Assembly: GCA_963707065.1 (NCBI GenBank)
Contig: CAVPPJ010000018.1
Span: 434,001 to 498,000, forward strand
Reading direction: 5' to 3'
Source: Palsa-506 sp963707065
GTDB taxonomy: Bacteria > Actinomycetota > Actinomycetes > Streptosporangiales > Streptosporangiaceae
Length of the DNA: 64,000 nt
Under the pieces are notes generated by a model that saw only the letters and a list, made by a program, of their open reading frames with translations, ran no database searches and had not been told where the DNA came from. A program made the translations under genes and the position numbers. Of this stretch, positions 35,780-43,238 are shown one piece after another. The stretch's first letter is position 1. Every line of letters starts with the position of its first letter.

Positions 35780-36763
35780 TTACCGGTGATCTTGATCGCG
35801 ATGGCGGACCGGCCGGGTCAGCGCCGCCGAAGACGAAGGGCGGGCAAGCCGCTGGGCGGTGTAGCTGCCGCCGGCCTGCCCCGCGGCCCACGATCCGATC
35901 ATCTGCTCCCCGGCTTCGGGCCCGGGGCCGGCTTGCCTTGAACGCAACCCTGAGATCGGCACCAGGTGCGGCGTGCCCGCGGCAAAGCGGTAGCGCGCGG
36001 GCTGCGCTGCGGCCGGTTCGGCGAGGGCCGGGTCGTCGGCCAGGATCTGCCGCTGGAGCCGTTGCAAGACCGGCCCGGGCTCGATCCCGTACTGCCCGGC
36101 AAGCACCGCGCGCGCATCGGTGAAGGCCGCCAGTGCCTCGGCTCGCCGGCCGCAGCGGTAGAGGGCCAGCATCAGCTGCCCCCACACCCGCTCGTGTGCG
36201 GGGTTCGCCGCTGCCTGCGCGCGTAGTTCCGGGACGAGGTCGCTGCTTTGCCCGAGCAGCAGCCTGGCGTCGGTCAGTACCTCGCTGGCCACCTGGCGTT
36301 CGTCGAGCAGCCTGCGCGTTATGGCACGCAGGCCCGGCGTTGCCGGGATATCGGCTAGCGGCGGCTCGCGCCACAGCCGCAGTGCCTGGCTCAGCAGCTG
36401 CGCCGCGCCGCGCGGGTCATTTTCGGCCAGCCCGCGTCCGCCTAGCTCAGCCAGCTCGCGGAAATTATCCAGGTCGAGTTCGCCATGGCGGACCTCAAGG
36501 CGGTAGCCATTTGCGCCCTTGTGCAGCCGCTTCGCGGGCGCCAGCACGCGGCGCGCCGCCCAGACATGAGTCCGCAGCGCGCCGGGTCCGCTGCCTGGTA
36601 TGTCGGCGCCCCACAGCAGGCCGGCCAGTCGGCTGGCCCGGATGACCTGGTTCTGGTGCAGCAGCAGCGTGCAGAGCAGCGCTCGCTGCATTTGCTGCGG
36701 AACGCGCAGTTCGGCACCGTAATCGTCGGAGACGATCAGCGGCCCGAGTATCCGGAACCTCAT
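35780..36763 (-). CDS. SARP-family transcriptional regulator (BTAD only)
   Basis: A 327-residue Streptomyces antibiotic regulatory protein-type activator. The OmpR-like winged helix is at the N-terminus (MRFRILGPLIV, QQMQRALLCTLLLHQNQVI, LLWGADIPGSGPGALRTHVW). The bacterial transcriptional activation domain follows (ELDLDNFRELAELG, HERVWGQLMLALYRCGRRAEAL). A basic unstructured tail of 70 residues ends it. No NB-ARC or TPR part. SARPs bind direct repeats with 11- or 22-bp period; an 11-bp-period repeat lies in the adjacent intergenic region upstream of the dipeptide-importer operon. Confidence 0.88.
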   Translation of the reverse strand: MRFRILGPLIVSDDYGAELRVPQQMQRALLCTLLLHQNQVIRASRLAGLLWGADIPGSGPGALRTHVWAARRVLAPAKRLHKGANGYRLEVRHGELDLDNFRELAELGGRGLAENDPRGAAQLLSQALRLWREPPLADIPATPGLRAITRRLLDERQVASEVLTDARLLLGQSSDLVPELRAQAAANPAHERVWGQLMLALYRCGRRAEALAAFTDARAVLAGQYGIEPGPVLQRLQRQILADDPALAEPAAAQPARYRFAAGTPHLVPISGLRSRQAGPGPEAGEQMIGSWAAGQAGGSYTAQRLARPSSSAALTRPVRHRDQDHR

Positions 36764-37138
36764 CTGTACCCCTCGCCGGGCGCCGGCTTTCGGGCTTCGT
36801 TAATCCCGCTAATGCAGAATGACCCAACGCACTAGCACCTCGCTAGCGCCGGACAACTGGCGAGTGCCCAGACGCCGCCGGGCCGCGTTGGACCAGATAA
36901 CAGGCACGTATCAGTTGACGCAATAAAAGCCGCCGACCTGCAGGTTGATTTCCGGCTGATGCGCGGCTAACGCGCAGCTAACGCGCCATGTGCCACCGTT
37001 CACCTCGATATGGCCATCGGCATCGCATCGCGCCTGAGACGACAGAGGTATAGGGATGCGTCTGGTCACGACAACGGCCGACCGCCTGGAATCGGTAATG
37101 GCTGACTCGCTCAGCGATGCGATGCGGAAGGAGCGCAC
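36764..37138. other. 375-nt divergent regulatory region (SARP gene / importer operon)
   Basis: No gene is seen. The region contains the small inverted repeat CTAGC-acctc-GCTAG (36832-36846) near the SARP start, a 10-bp direct repeat at 36966-36986, and an AAGGAG ribosome-binding site shortly before the lipoprotein ATG at 37139. A long minus-strand open frame through it is the antisense of the lipoprotein gene and is not believed. Confidence 0.5.
36966..36986. promoter_or_regulatory. Direct repeat GCTAACGCGC, 11-bp period (candidate SARP site)
   Basis: GCTAACGCGC at 36966-36975 and again at 36977-36986, separated by one base. An 11-bp centre-to-centre spacing is the hallmark of SARP binding sites. 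The repeat lies about 150 nt upstream of the importer lipoprotein gene and about 200 nt from the divergent SARP gene. Confidence 0.5.
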
Positions 37139-39016
37139 ATGTTTCGACGCGGAATGAGGCTGCGCCTCGCTGGGGTAGCAGCGGTCGGGGCGATAGCCCT
37201 GCTCGCCGCTGGCTGCGGCGCGAGCGGCAGCGGCAGCGGCAGCGGTGGTAGTTCCGGCGGGCCACCGGTCAAGGGCGGGACGGCGACGGTCGCGCTGCCG
37301 GCCGGCGTCACCTATAGCTGGATCTTCCCCTTCTACGCGATTACGAACTCGAGCGTCTACAACACCCAGCAGTTCCAGTACCTGATGTACCGGCCGCTGT
37401 ACATGTTCGGCAACAACACCAATACCTCGGTCTCCGTTAACTACCCGCTGTCGCCAGCCAGCGCCCCGGTGTACAGCAACGGCGGCAAGACCGTGGTCGT
37501 CGACATGAAGGGCTGGAAGTGGTCCAACGGCGAAACCGTCGATGCCAACGACGTGGTCTTCTTCCTGAATATGACGGAGGCGGAGAAGGCGAACTGGTAC
37601 GCCTATTCCAAGGGCCTGCTGCCCGACAACATCGTCTCCTACAAGGCCACCGGGTCCAACCAGGTGACCTTCCAGCTCAACAAGCCCTACTCCAGCCTCT
37701 GGTTCACCTATAACCAGCTGGCGGAGCTCAACCCGATGCCGATGGCCTGGGATGTCACCAGCCTGACCGGCAAGCCCGGCAGCGGCGGCTGCACCACCGA
37801 CAGCGCCGCGGACCACTGGGCCAGGTGCAAGGCCGTCTACACCTTCCTCACCGCCCAGTCGAAGCAGGCCGCGACCTATGCGACCAGCCCGCTCTGGTCG
37901 GTGGTGGACGGGCCGTGGAAGCTGTCCAGCTTCAGCACGACGGGCAACGTGACGATGGTGGCTAACAAGGCGTACTCCGGCAGCCCCAAGCCGAAGCTGG
38001 CGGCTGTTAAGTTCGTGCCGTTCACCGCCGACTCGGCCGAGTACACGGCGCTGAAGACCGGGCAGGTCGACATAGGCAACATCCCGCCTGCGGACCTGCC
38101 GCAGAAGCCGGCCAACTCGCCGCTGCCTGCCACGGACCCGCTGGGCACCGGCCACTACCTGGAGCCGTTCTACAACTACGGCATCCAGTACATGCAGCCT
38201 AACTTCAACAATCCGACCGTGGGCTTCATGGTCCGGCAGCTCTACATCCGGCAGGCCATGCAGGAGGCCTTCGATCAGCCCGGCATCAGCAAGGCGATTT
38301 ACCGCGGGTACGCGATCCCGACCTCGGGGCCGGTCCCGAACGTGCCGCCGAACCAGTGGACGCCGCCGATCCAGCGTGAGAACAACGGCCAGGGCGCGTA
38401 CCCGTTCAGCCTCTCGGCGGCGGCGGCGCTGCTGACCAGCCACGGCTGGTCCAAGGTGGGCGGCGTGATGACCTGCCAGGACCCGGCCAAGTGCGGCACC
38501 GGCATCACCAAGGGCCAGCAGCTGAAGTTCACGGTGGACTACTCGACCGGCATGGCCGCCGCCACGGCGATGTGGCAGGTCTACAAGTCCGACGCCTCCA
38601 AGGTCGGCATCGACATCAACCTCGTCGGGCAGTCGTTCAATACGATCATCAGCGAGAGCAAGCCGTGCGCGCCGATGGGCCCGAAGTGCGCCGTGCAGGT
38701 GTTTGCCTACGGCGGCTGGGGCTTCGACGGCCCGGGCTACGAGCCGACCGGCGAGCCGCTGTTCCAGACCGGCGCGAACTCGAACTCCGGCAACTACTCC
38801 AACCCGACGATGGACAGCCTGATCGGCCAGACGCACACCAGCGGCAGCCTGACGGTGTTCCACAACTACGCCACGTTCGGGGCGCAGCAGCTGCCGTTCA
38901 TCTGGGTGCCGAGCCCGAACCCCTTCCAGATCGAGGCGGTCAACAGCAAGCTGCGCAACGTCACGTTCAATGCGCTGTTCACGCTGCTTCCGGAGTACTG
39001 GTACTTCACCAAGTAG
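37139..39016 (+). CDS. Peptide ABC transporter substrate-binding lipoprotein
   Basis: A 625-residue SBP_bac_5 (DppA/OppA-like) protein. The signal peptide ends in lipobox LLAAGC (Cys near residue 23), followed by a Gly/Ser linker. The family signature region WKWSNGETVDANDVVFFLN and the C-terminal GYEPTGEPLFQTGANS are visible. It captures oligopeptides (or nickel/other ligands in relatives) outside the membrane for the two permeases and fused ATPase downstream. AAGGAG lies shortly before the ATG. It is separated from the permease genes by a strong hairpin, which would give it higher expression than the rest. Confidence 0.92.
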   Translation: MFRRGMRLRLAGVAAVGAIALLAAGCGASGSGSGSGGSSGGPPVKGGTATVALPAGVTYSWIFPFYAITNSSVYNTQQFQYLMYRPLYMFGNNTNTSVSVNYPLSPASAPVYSNGGKTVVVDMKGWKWSNGETVDANDVVFFLNMTEAEKANWYAYSKGLLPDNIVSYKATGSNQVTFQLNKPYSSLWFTYNQLAELNPMPMAWDVTSLTGKPGSGGCTTDSAADHWARCKAVYTFLTAQSKQAATYATSPLWSVVDGPWKLSSFSTTGNVTMVANKAYSGSPKPKLAAVKFVPFTADSAEYTALKTGQVDIGNIPPADLPQKPANSPLPATDPLGTGHYLEPFYNYGIQYMQPNFNNPTVGFMVRQLYIRQAMQEAFDQPGISKAIYRGYAIPTSGPVPNVPPNQWTPPIQRENNGQGAYPFSLSAAAALLTSHGWSKVGGVMTCQDPAKCGTGITKGQQLKFTVDYSTGMAAATAMWQVYKSDASKVGIDINLVGQSFNTIISESKPCAPMGPKCAVQVFAYGGWGFDGPGYEPTGEPLFQTGANSNSGNYSNPTMDSLIGQTHTSGSLTVFHNYATFGAQQLPFIWVPSPNPFQIEAVNSKLRNVTFNALFTLLPEYWYFTK

Positions 39017-39029
39017 TCGCGGAGCCGTC

Positions 39030-39067
39030 CCGGGTGCCGTCCCGCCGCGCGGCGGGACGGCACCCGG
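39030..39067 (+). terminator. 18-bp perfect hairpin after the substrate-binding protein gene
   Basis: Arms 39030-39047 and 39050-39067 are exact reverse complements (arm begins CCGGGTGCCGTCCCGCC), 14 nt after the stop. There is no U-tract. In ABC importer operons such a hairpin commonly acts as a partial terminator or 3' stabiliser that raises binding-protein mRNA. Confidence 0.75.
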
Positions 39068-39164
39068 CAGAGCAGGTGCGGCTGGCCGCCGCGGGCGTGG
39101 GAGGTAAGATGAGCTGGATTGAGGCCGCGGGCATCGCCCCGGCTGGCCGGGGCACGGTGGCGCG

Positions 39165-40112
39165 ATGATCGGGTGGCTGATCCGGCGGATCGCGCAGGCT
39201 CTGATCGTGGTGTTCTTCGTGACGGTGTTCACGCTGTTCCTGGTGCACCTTTTCCCCGGCGGGCCGATCCGGGCGCTGCTCGGCCCGCGGGCCACCGTCC
39301 AGCAGGTCGCCTACTACAACCACCTTTACGGCTTCGACCAGCCGTTCTACCAGCAGTACATCAAGTGGGTTGGCCAGTTGCTGCACGGCAACCTCGGCTT
39401 TTCGCTCAAGCTCAACCAGTCGGTGTCGAGCCTGATCGCCCAGGACCTGCCGAAGACGATCGTGCTGGTGGCGCTGGGCACCATCGTCTCGCTTGCGTTC
39501 GGCATCCCGCTGGGCATCTACCAGGCGGTGAAGCGGTACACGGTGGGTGATTACGTGCTGACCGGGGTGTCGTTCCTGGGGTATGCGACCCCGGTGTTCT
39601 TCGTCGGCCTGATGCTGGTCGAGTGGTTCTCGATTGACATTCACCTGTTCCCGCCGTTCGGGCCGCAGGGCACTACGGTCGGCCAGATCCTGTCCGAGCC
39701 CAGGGCCCTGGTGCTGCCGGTGCTCTCGTACTCGTTCGTGCTGTACGCGCTGTGGAGCCGGTACATGCGCTCCTCGGTGATGGACAACCTGGTGCAGGAC
39801 TACGTCCGCACCGCGCGGGCCAAGGGAGCCAGCGAGCGGCGGGTGCTGTGGGGGCACGTGTTCCGCAACTCGGTGATGTCGATCGTCACCCTGCTCGGGC
39901 TCTCGCTGCCGACGCTGGTCGCCGGGGCGATCTTCATCGAGGTGGTCTTCAACTACCCGGGCATGGGGCTGGCGTTCTACAACGCCGCGCTGAACGTCGA
40001 CTACCAGGTGCTGCTCGGGTTCACCCTGGTCGTCACGCTGGCCACGATCCTGGGGAACCTGCTGGCGGACGTGGGGTACGCGGTGCTCGACCCGAGGGTG
40101 AGGTACAGCTAA
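39165..40112 (+). CDS. Peptide ABC transporter permease, DppB type
   Basis: A 315-residue integral membrane protein with six helices. The N-terminus RRIAQALIVVFFVTVFTLFL is typical of DppB/OppB. The ATPase-coupling EAA loop is DYVRTARAKGASERRVLWGH, and FIEVVFNYPGMG follows it. The stop codon overlaps the next permease ATG by one nt. Forms the channel with the DppC-type partner. Confidence 0.93.
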   Translation: MIGWLIRRIAQALIVVFFVTVFTLFLVHLFPGGPIRALLGPRATVQQVAYYNHLYGFDQPFYQQYIKWVGQLLHGNLGFSLKLNQSVSSLIAQDLPKTIVLVALGTIVSLAFGIPLGIYQAVKRYTVGDYVLTGVSFLGYATPVFFVGLMLVEWFSIDIHLFPPFGPQGTTVGQILSEPRALVLPVLSYSFVLYALWSRYMRSSVMDNLVQDYVRTARAKGASERRVLWGHVFRNSVMSIVTLLGLSLPTLVAGAIFIEVVFNYPGMGLAFYNAALNVDYQVLLGFTLVVTLATILGNLLADVGYAVLDPRVRYS

Positions 40113-41074
40113 TGGCCATCATTCCGCCGCCGGGCGCCGCATCCGGGCAGCTGGCCCGGCCGTCCGCGCTGCTGGACGAGGCGCCAGGCGCCGCCGAAGG
40201 GCCGCTCGCCGCCGCCAGGCCGCGCGGCTTGCTGCGCCGCAGTTGGGAGGTGTTCGCGGAGAATAAGCTCGCGCTGGCCAGCATCGCCATGATCCTGTTC
40301 ATCGTGGCGTTCTGCTTCGTCGGGCCGCTGGTCTACCACACCAACCAGGTGAACACTGACCTGAACAACACCTTGTGCCCGCCAAGCAGCGCGCATCCGC
40401 TCGGCTGCGACAACCTCGGTTACGACCAGCTCGGCCGGCTGATGGTCGGCGGCCAGACGTCCCTGGAGGTCGGCTTCGCCGCCGCGATCGTGGCGGTCGT
40501 GATCGGCACCCTCTACGGGGCGTTCTCCGGGTTCGTCGGCGGCCCGCTCGACTCGTTCTTGATGCGCGTCGTCGACGCGGGCCTGTCCATCCCCTACATC
40601 ATGGTGGTCATCATCCTGTCGGTGATCTTCCACCCGGACAAGCTGATCATGATCTTCATCATCGCGGCGTTCTACTGGCTGGGCGTGGCCCGGCTGCTGC
40701 GCGGCGAGACGCTGTCGCTGCGGACCAGGGAGTACGTGCAGGCGGTCAAGGTCATCGGCGGCCGCAGGGGCCGCGCGATCGTGCGGCACATCGTGCCGAA
40801 CGCGATCGGCACGATCATCGTGCAGACCACGTTCGCGGTCGCGGACTCGATCATCATCCTGGCCGGGCTGGGCTTCCTCGGGCTCGGCGTGCAGGCGCCG
40901 GCGACCGACTGGGGGGACATGCTGTCGGGCGGCCTGGCCTACCTGCAGAGCAGCCAGAACTACTGGTGGCTGATCTACCCGCCGGGCATCGCGATCATCT
41001 TGACCTGCATCGCGTTCAACTTCATCGGCGACGCGCTGCGGGACTCATTCGAGACCCGGCTGCAGCGCCGGTAG
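40112..41074 (+). CDS. Peptide ABC transporter permease, DppC type
   Basis: A 320-residue partner permease. After a 40-residue Ala/Pro-rich N-terminus come the DppC N-terminal helix (KLALASIAMILFIVAFCFVG), GCDNLGYDQLGRLMVGGQTS (the conserved G-T-D-x-x-G-R-D-region), and an EAA loop YVQAVKVIGGRRGRAIVRHI. ATG overlaps the previous stop (TAATG). A 60-nt triplicated repeat separates it from the ATPase gene. Confidence 0.93.
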   Translation: MAIIPPPGAASGQLARPSALLDEAPGAAEGPLAAARPRGLLRRSWEVFAENKLALASIAMILFIVAFCFVGPLVYHTNQVNTDLNNTLCPPSSAHPLGCDNLGYDQLGRLMVGGQTSLEVGFAAAIVAVVIGTLYGAFSGFVGGPLDSFLMRVVDAGLSIPYIMVVIILSVIFHPDKLIMIFIIAAFYWLGVARLLRGETLSLRTREYVQAVKVIGGRRGRAIVRHIVPNAIGTIIVQTTFAVADSIIILAGLGFLGLGVQAPATDWGDMLSGGLAYLQSSQNYWWLIYPPGIAIILTCIAFNFIGDALRDSFETRLQRR

Positions 41075-41082
41075 GGGCGGGG

Positions 41083-41142
41083 CTAGGGCGGGTTCGGGCG
41101 GGCTAGGGCGGGTTCGGGCGGGCTAGGGCGGGTTCGGGCGGG
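41083..41142. repeat. Three perfect 20-bp tandem repeats between permease and ATPase genes
   Basis: CTAGGGCGGGTTCGGGCGGG occurs three times without interruption (41083-41102, 41103-41122, 41123-41142). A shorter related sequence precedes it. It fills most of the 88-nt gap and ends just before the AAGGAGG of the ATPase gene. It is not predicted to fold on itself because it is very C-poor on one strand. Confidence 0.9.
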
Positions 41143-41162
41143 CTAAGAAGAAGGAGGACCAG

Positions 41163-43238
41163 GTGGCGCCGCTACTTGATATCACTGACCTGCGCACCGA
41201 GATCCAGCTCAAGGAGGGGGTCGTGCACGCGGTCGACGGCGTGTCGATCCACGTTGATCCGGGCGAGACGCTGGGAATCGTGGGTGAGTCGGGCTGCGGC
41301 AAGACGATGACCGCGCTGTCGATCATGAACCTGCTGCCAACCGGCGGGTCGATTGCCGGCGGCAGCATCAAGCTCAGCGGCCTGGATATCAGCGCGCTTC
41401 CCGACGACGACATGCGCCGGATCCGGGGCAACGAGATCGGCATGATCTTCCAGGACCCGCTGACCTCGCTGAACCCGACGATGACGGTGGGCAGGCAGAT
41501 CGCAGAGGCCGTCAAGCTGCACCGCGGCGTCACCAGGGAGCAGGCCATGGACCGGGCCGTCGAGGTGCTTAACCTGGTCGGGCTGCCGCGGGCCAGGGAA
41601 CGCATCGCCGAGTACCCGCACCAGTTCTCCGGCGGGATGCGGCAGCGGGTGATGATCGCGATGGCGCTGGCGTGCGAGCCGAAGCTGCTCATCGCCGACG
41701 AGCCGACGACCGCGCTGGACGTGACCATCCAGAAGCAGATCCTCGAGCTGATCGACGACCTGCGGGTGCGGCTGGGGATGTCGGTCATCCTGGTGACCCA
41801 TGACCTCGGGGTGATCGCCGGCCGGGCGGACCGGGTCGCGGTGATGTACGCGGGCAAGATCGTTGAGACGACCGGTACCGCGACGCTGTTCAGTAACGCC
41901 CGGCACCCCTACACCGAGGCGCTGTTCCATGCGCTGCCGGACAAGGCGGCGGAGACCAAGGAGCGGCTGTACTCGATTCCCGGGATACCGCCGGACCTGA
42001 CCCACCCGCCGGCGGGCTGCCGGTTCGCTGCCCGCTGCCGGTACGCAACTGACCATTGCCGCGAGGATGAGCCGCGGCTGGCCGGGGAGACGCCTGGGCA
42101 CCAGTTTGCCTGCTTCTACCCGGTCGGCGAGGCTGACCATGGCGGGGCGAGGGTGACCACCTCGTTCGAGCAGCCGGTAGCGGCCGGCCGGCCTGAGTTC
42201 AGCGGGCCGACTGGTGAGGTGCTGCTGAGCGTGCAGCATCTGGTGAAAACCTTCCCGGTGACCAAGGGAGCCGTGCTGCAGCGACGGGTCGGCTGGGTCA
42301 GTGCGGTGGCCGACGTGAACCTGGCGATCCGCACCGGCGAGACGTTCGGCCTGGTCGGCGAGTCCGGCTGCGGCAAGACGACGATCGGCAGGCTGATTGT
42401 CGGCCTTGACCTGCCGACGAGCGGCTCGATCAACTTCGAGGGCCGGGACCTGGCCAAGAGCAGCGGGCGCGCGTACCGGCGGGAGCGCCAGCACATCCAG
42501 TTCATGTTCCAGGACTCCTACGCCTCCCTGGACCCGCGGATGCGGGCAGGCACGATCCTGCGGGAGCCGCTCACCGTCCAGCACCTCGGCTCGCGCAGCC
42601 ACCAGCAGAAGCGCGTCGAGGAAATGCTGGACCACGTCGGGCTGCCGCGCTCGGCGACCGGGCGGTACCCGCACGAGTTCTCCGGCGGCCAGCGCCAGCG
42701 CCTCGGTTTCGCGCGCGCTCTCATGCTGTCCCCGCAGCTGATCGTCGCCGACGAGCCGGTCTCGGCCCTGGACGTCTCGATCCAGGCCCAGATCCTCAAC
42801 ATGATGCGTGATCTGCAGCGCGAGCTCGGGCTCACCTACCTGTTCATCTCGCACGACCTGGCCGTCGTCCGCTACCTGTCCAGCCAGATCGGCGTCATGT
42901 ACCTGGGCAAGCTGGTCGAGGTCGGTCCGGCCGACGAGGTCTACCTCACCCCGGCGCATCCCTATACCAGGGGCCTGATCGACTCCGCGCCGGAAGCCGA
43001 TCCGGCGGCCGAGCGGGCCAAGGTGAAAGCCGGGATCACCGGCGAGCTGCCCAGCCCAATCCATCCGCCGTCCGGGTGCCGGTTCCGCACCCGGTGCCCG
43101 CTGGCCCAGGACATCTGCGCCGAGAGCGAGCCGCAACTGCGGGCCTTCAGCCAGGCCGGCCACCTGGCGGCATGTCACTTCCCGCTGCGGCCCGCGATGG
43201 CGGCGGATAGCCCGGCATCGGCCGCGGGAACCCGCTGA
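41163..43238 (+). CDS. Fused dipeptide ABC transporter ATPase (DppD-DppF)
   Basis: A 691-residue protein containing both nucleotide-binding subunits of a peptide importer. First half: Walker A GESGCGKTMTAL, signature QFSGGMRQRVMIAM, Walker B LLIADEPTTALD and the C-terminal HPPAGCRFAARC tail. Second half from about residue 355: GESGCGKTTIGRL, EFSGGQRQRLGFARA, LIVADEPVSALD and HPPSGCRFRTRC. The Cys-rich tails are the oligopeptide-type extensions. GTG at 41163 has AAGGAGG 5 nt upstream. Two ATPase domains in one chain replace the usual DppD plus DppF. The 3' end overlaps the convergent AfsR-type gene by 64 nt. Confidence 0.93.
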   Translation: MAPLLDITDLRTEIQLKEGVVHAVDGVSIHVDPGETLGIVGESGCGKTMTALSIMNLLPTGGSIAGGSIKLSGLDISALPDDDMRRIRGNEIGMIFQDPLTSLNPTMTVGRQIAEAVKLHRGVTREQAMDRAVEVLNLVGLPRARERIAEYPHQFSGGMRQRVMIAMALACEPKLLIADEPTTALDVTIQKQILELIDDLRVRLGMSVILVTHDLGVIAGRADRVAVMYAGKIVETTGTATLFSNARHPYTEALFHALPDKAAETKERLYSIPGIPPDLTHPPAGCRFAARCRYATDHCREDEPRLAGETPGHQFACFYPVGEADHGGARVTTSFEQPVAAGRPEFSGPTGEVLLSVQHLVKTFPVTKGAVLQRRVGWVSAVADVNLAIRTGETFGLVGESGCGKTTIGRLIVGLDLPTSGSINFEGRDLAKSSGRAYRRERQHIQFMFQDSYASLDPRMRAGTILREPLTVQHLGSRSHQQKRVEEMLDHVGLPRSATGRYPHEFSGGQRQRLGFARALMLSPQLIVADEPVSALDVSIQAQILNMMRDLQRELGLTYLFISHDLAVVRYLSSQIGVMYLGKLVEVGPADEVYLTPAHPYTRGLIDSAPEADPAAERAKVKAGITGELPSPIHPPSGCRFRTRCPLAQDICAESEPQLRAFSQAGHLAACHFPLRPAMAADSPASAAGTR

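Noticed and set aside
35446..36763. SARP gene plus phage-like small gene as a prophage
   Set aside because: No integrase, capsid or attachment site anywhere nearby; one small gene is not enough.
36832..36846. CTAGC-acctc-GCTAG as a SARP operator
   Set aside because: Too short, and SARP sites are direct, not inverted, repeats; kept only as a note.
36911..39295. A 794-residue open frame on the minus strand
   Set aside because: It is the antisense of the importer lipoprotein gene, rich in Arg/Val/Gly with no domain; high G+C keeps the shadow frame open.
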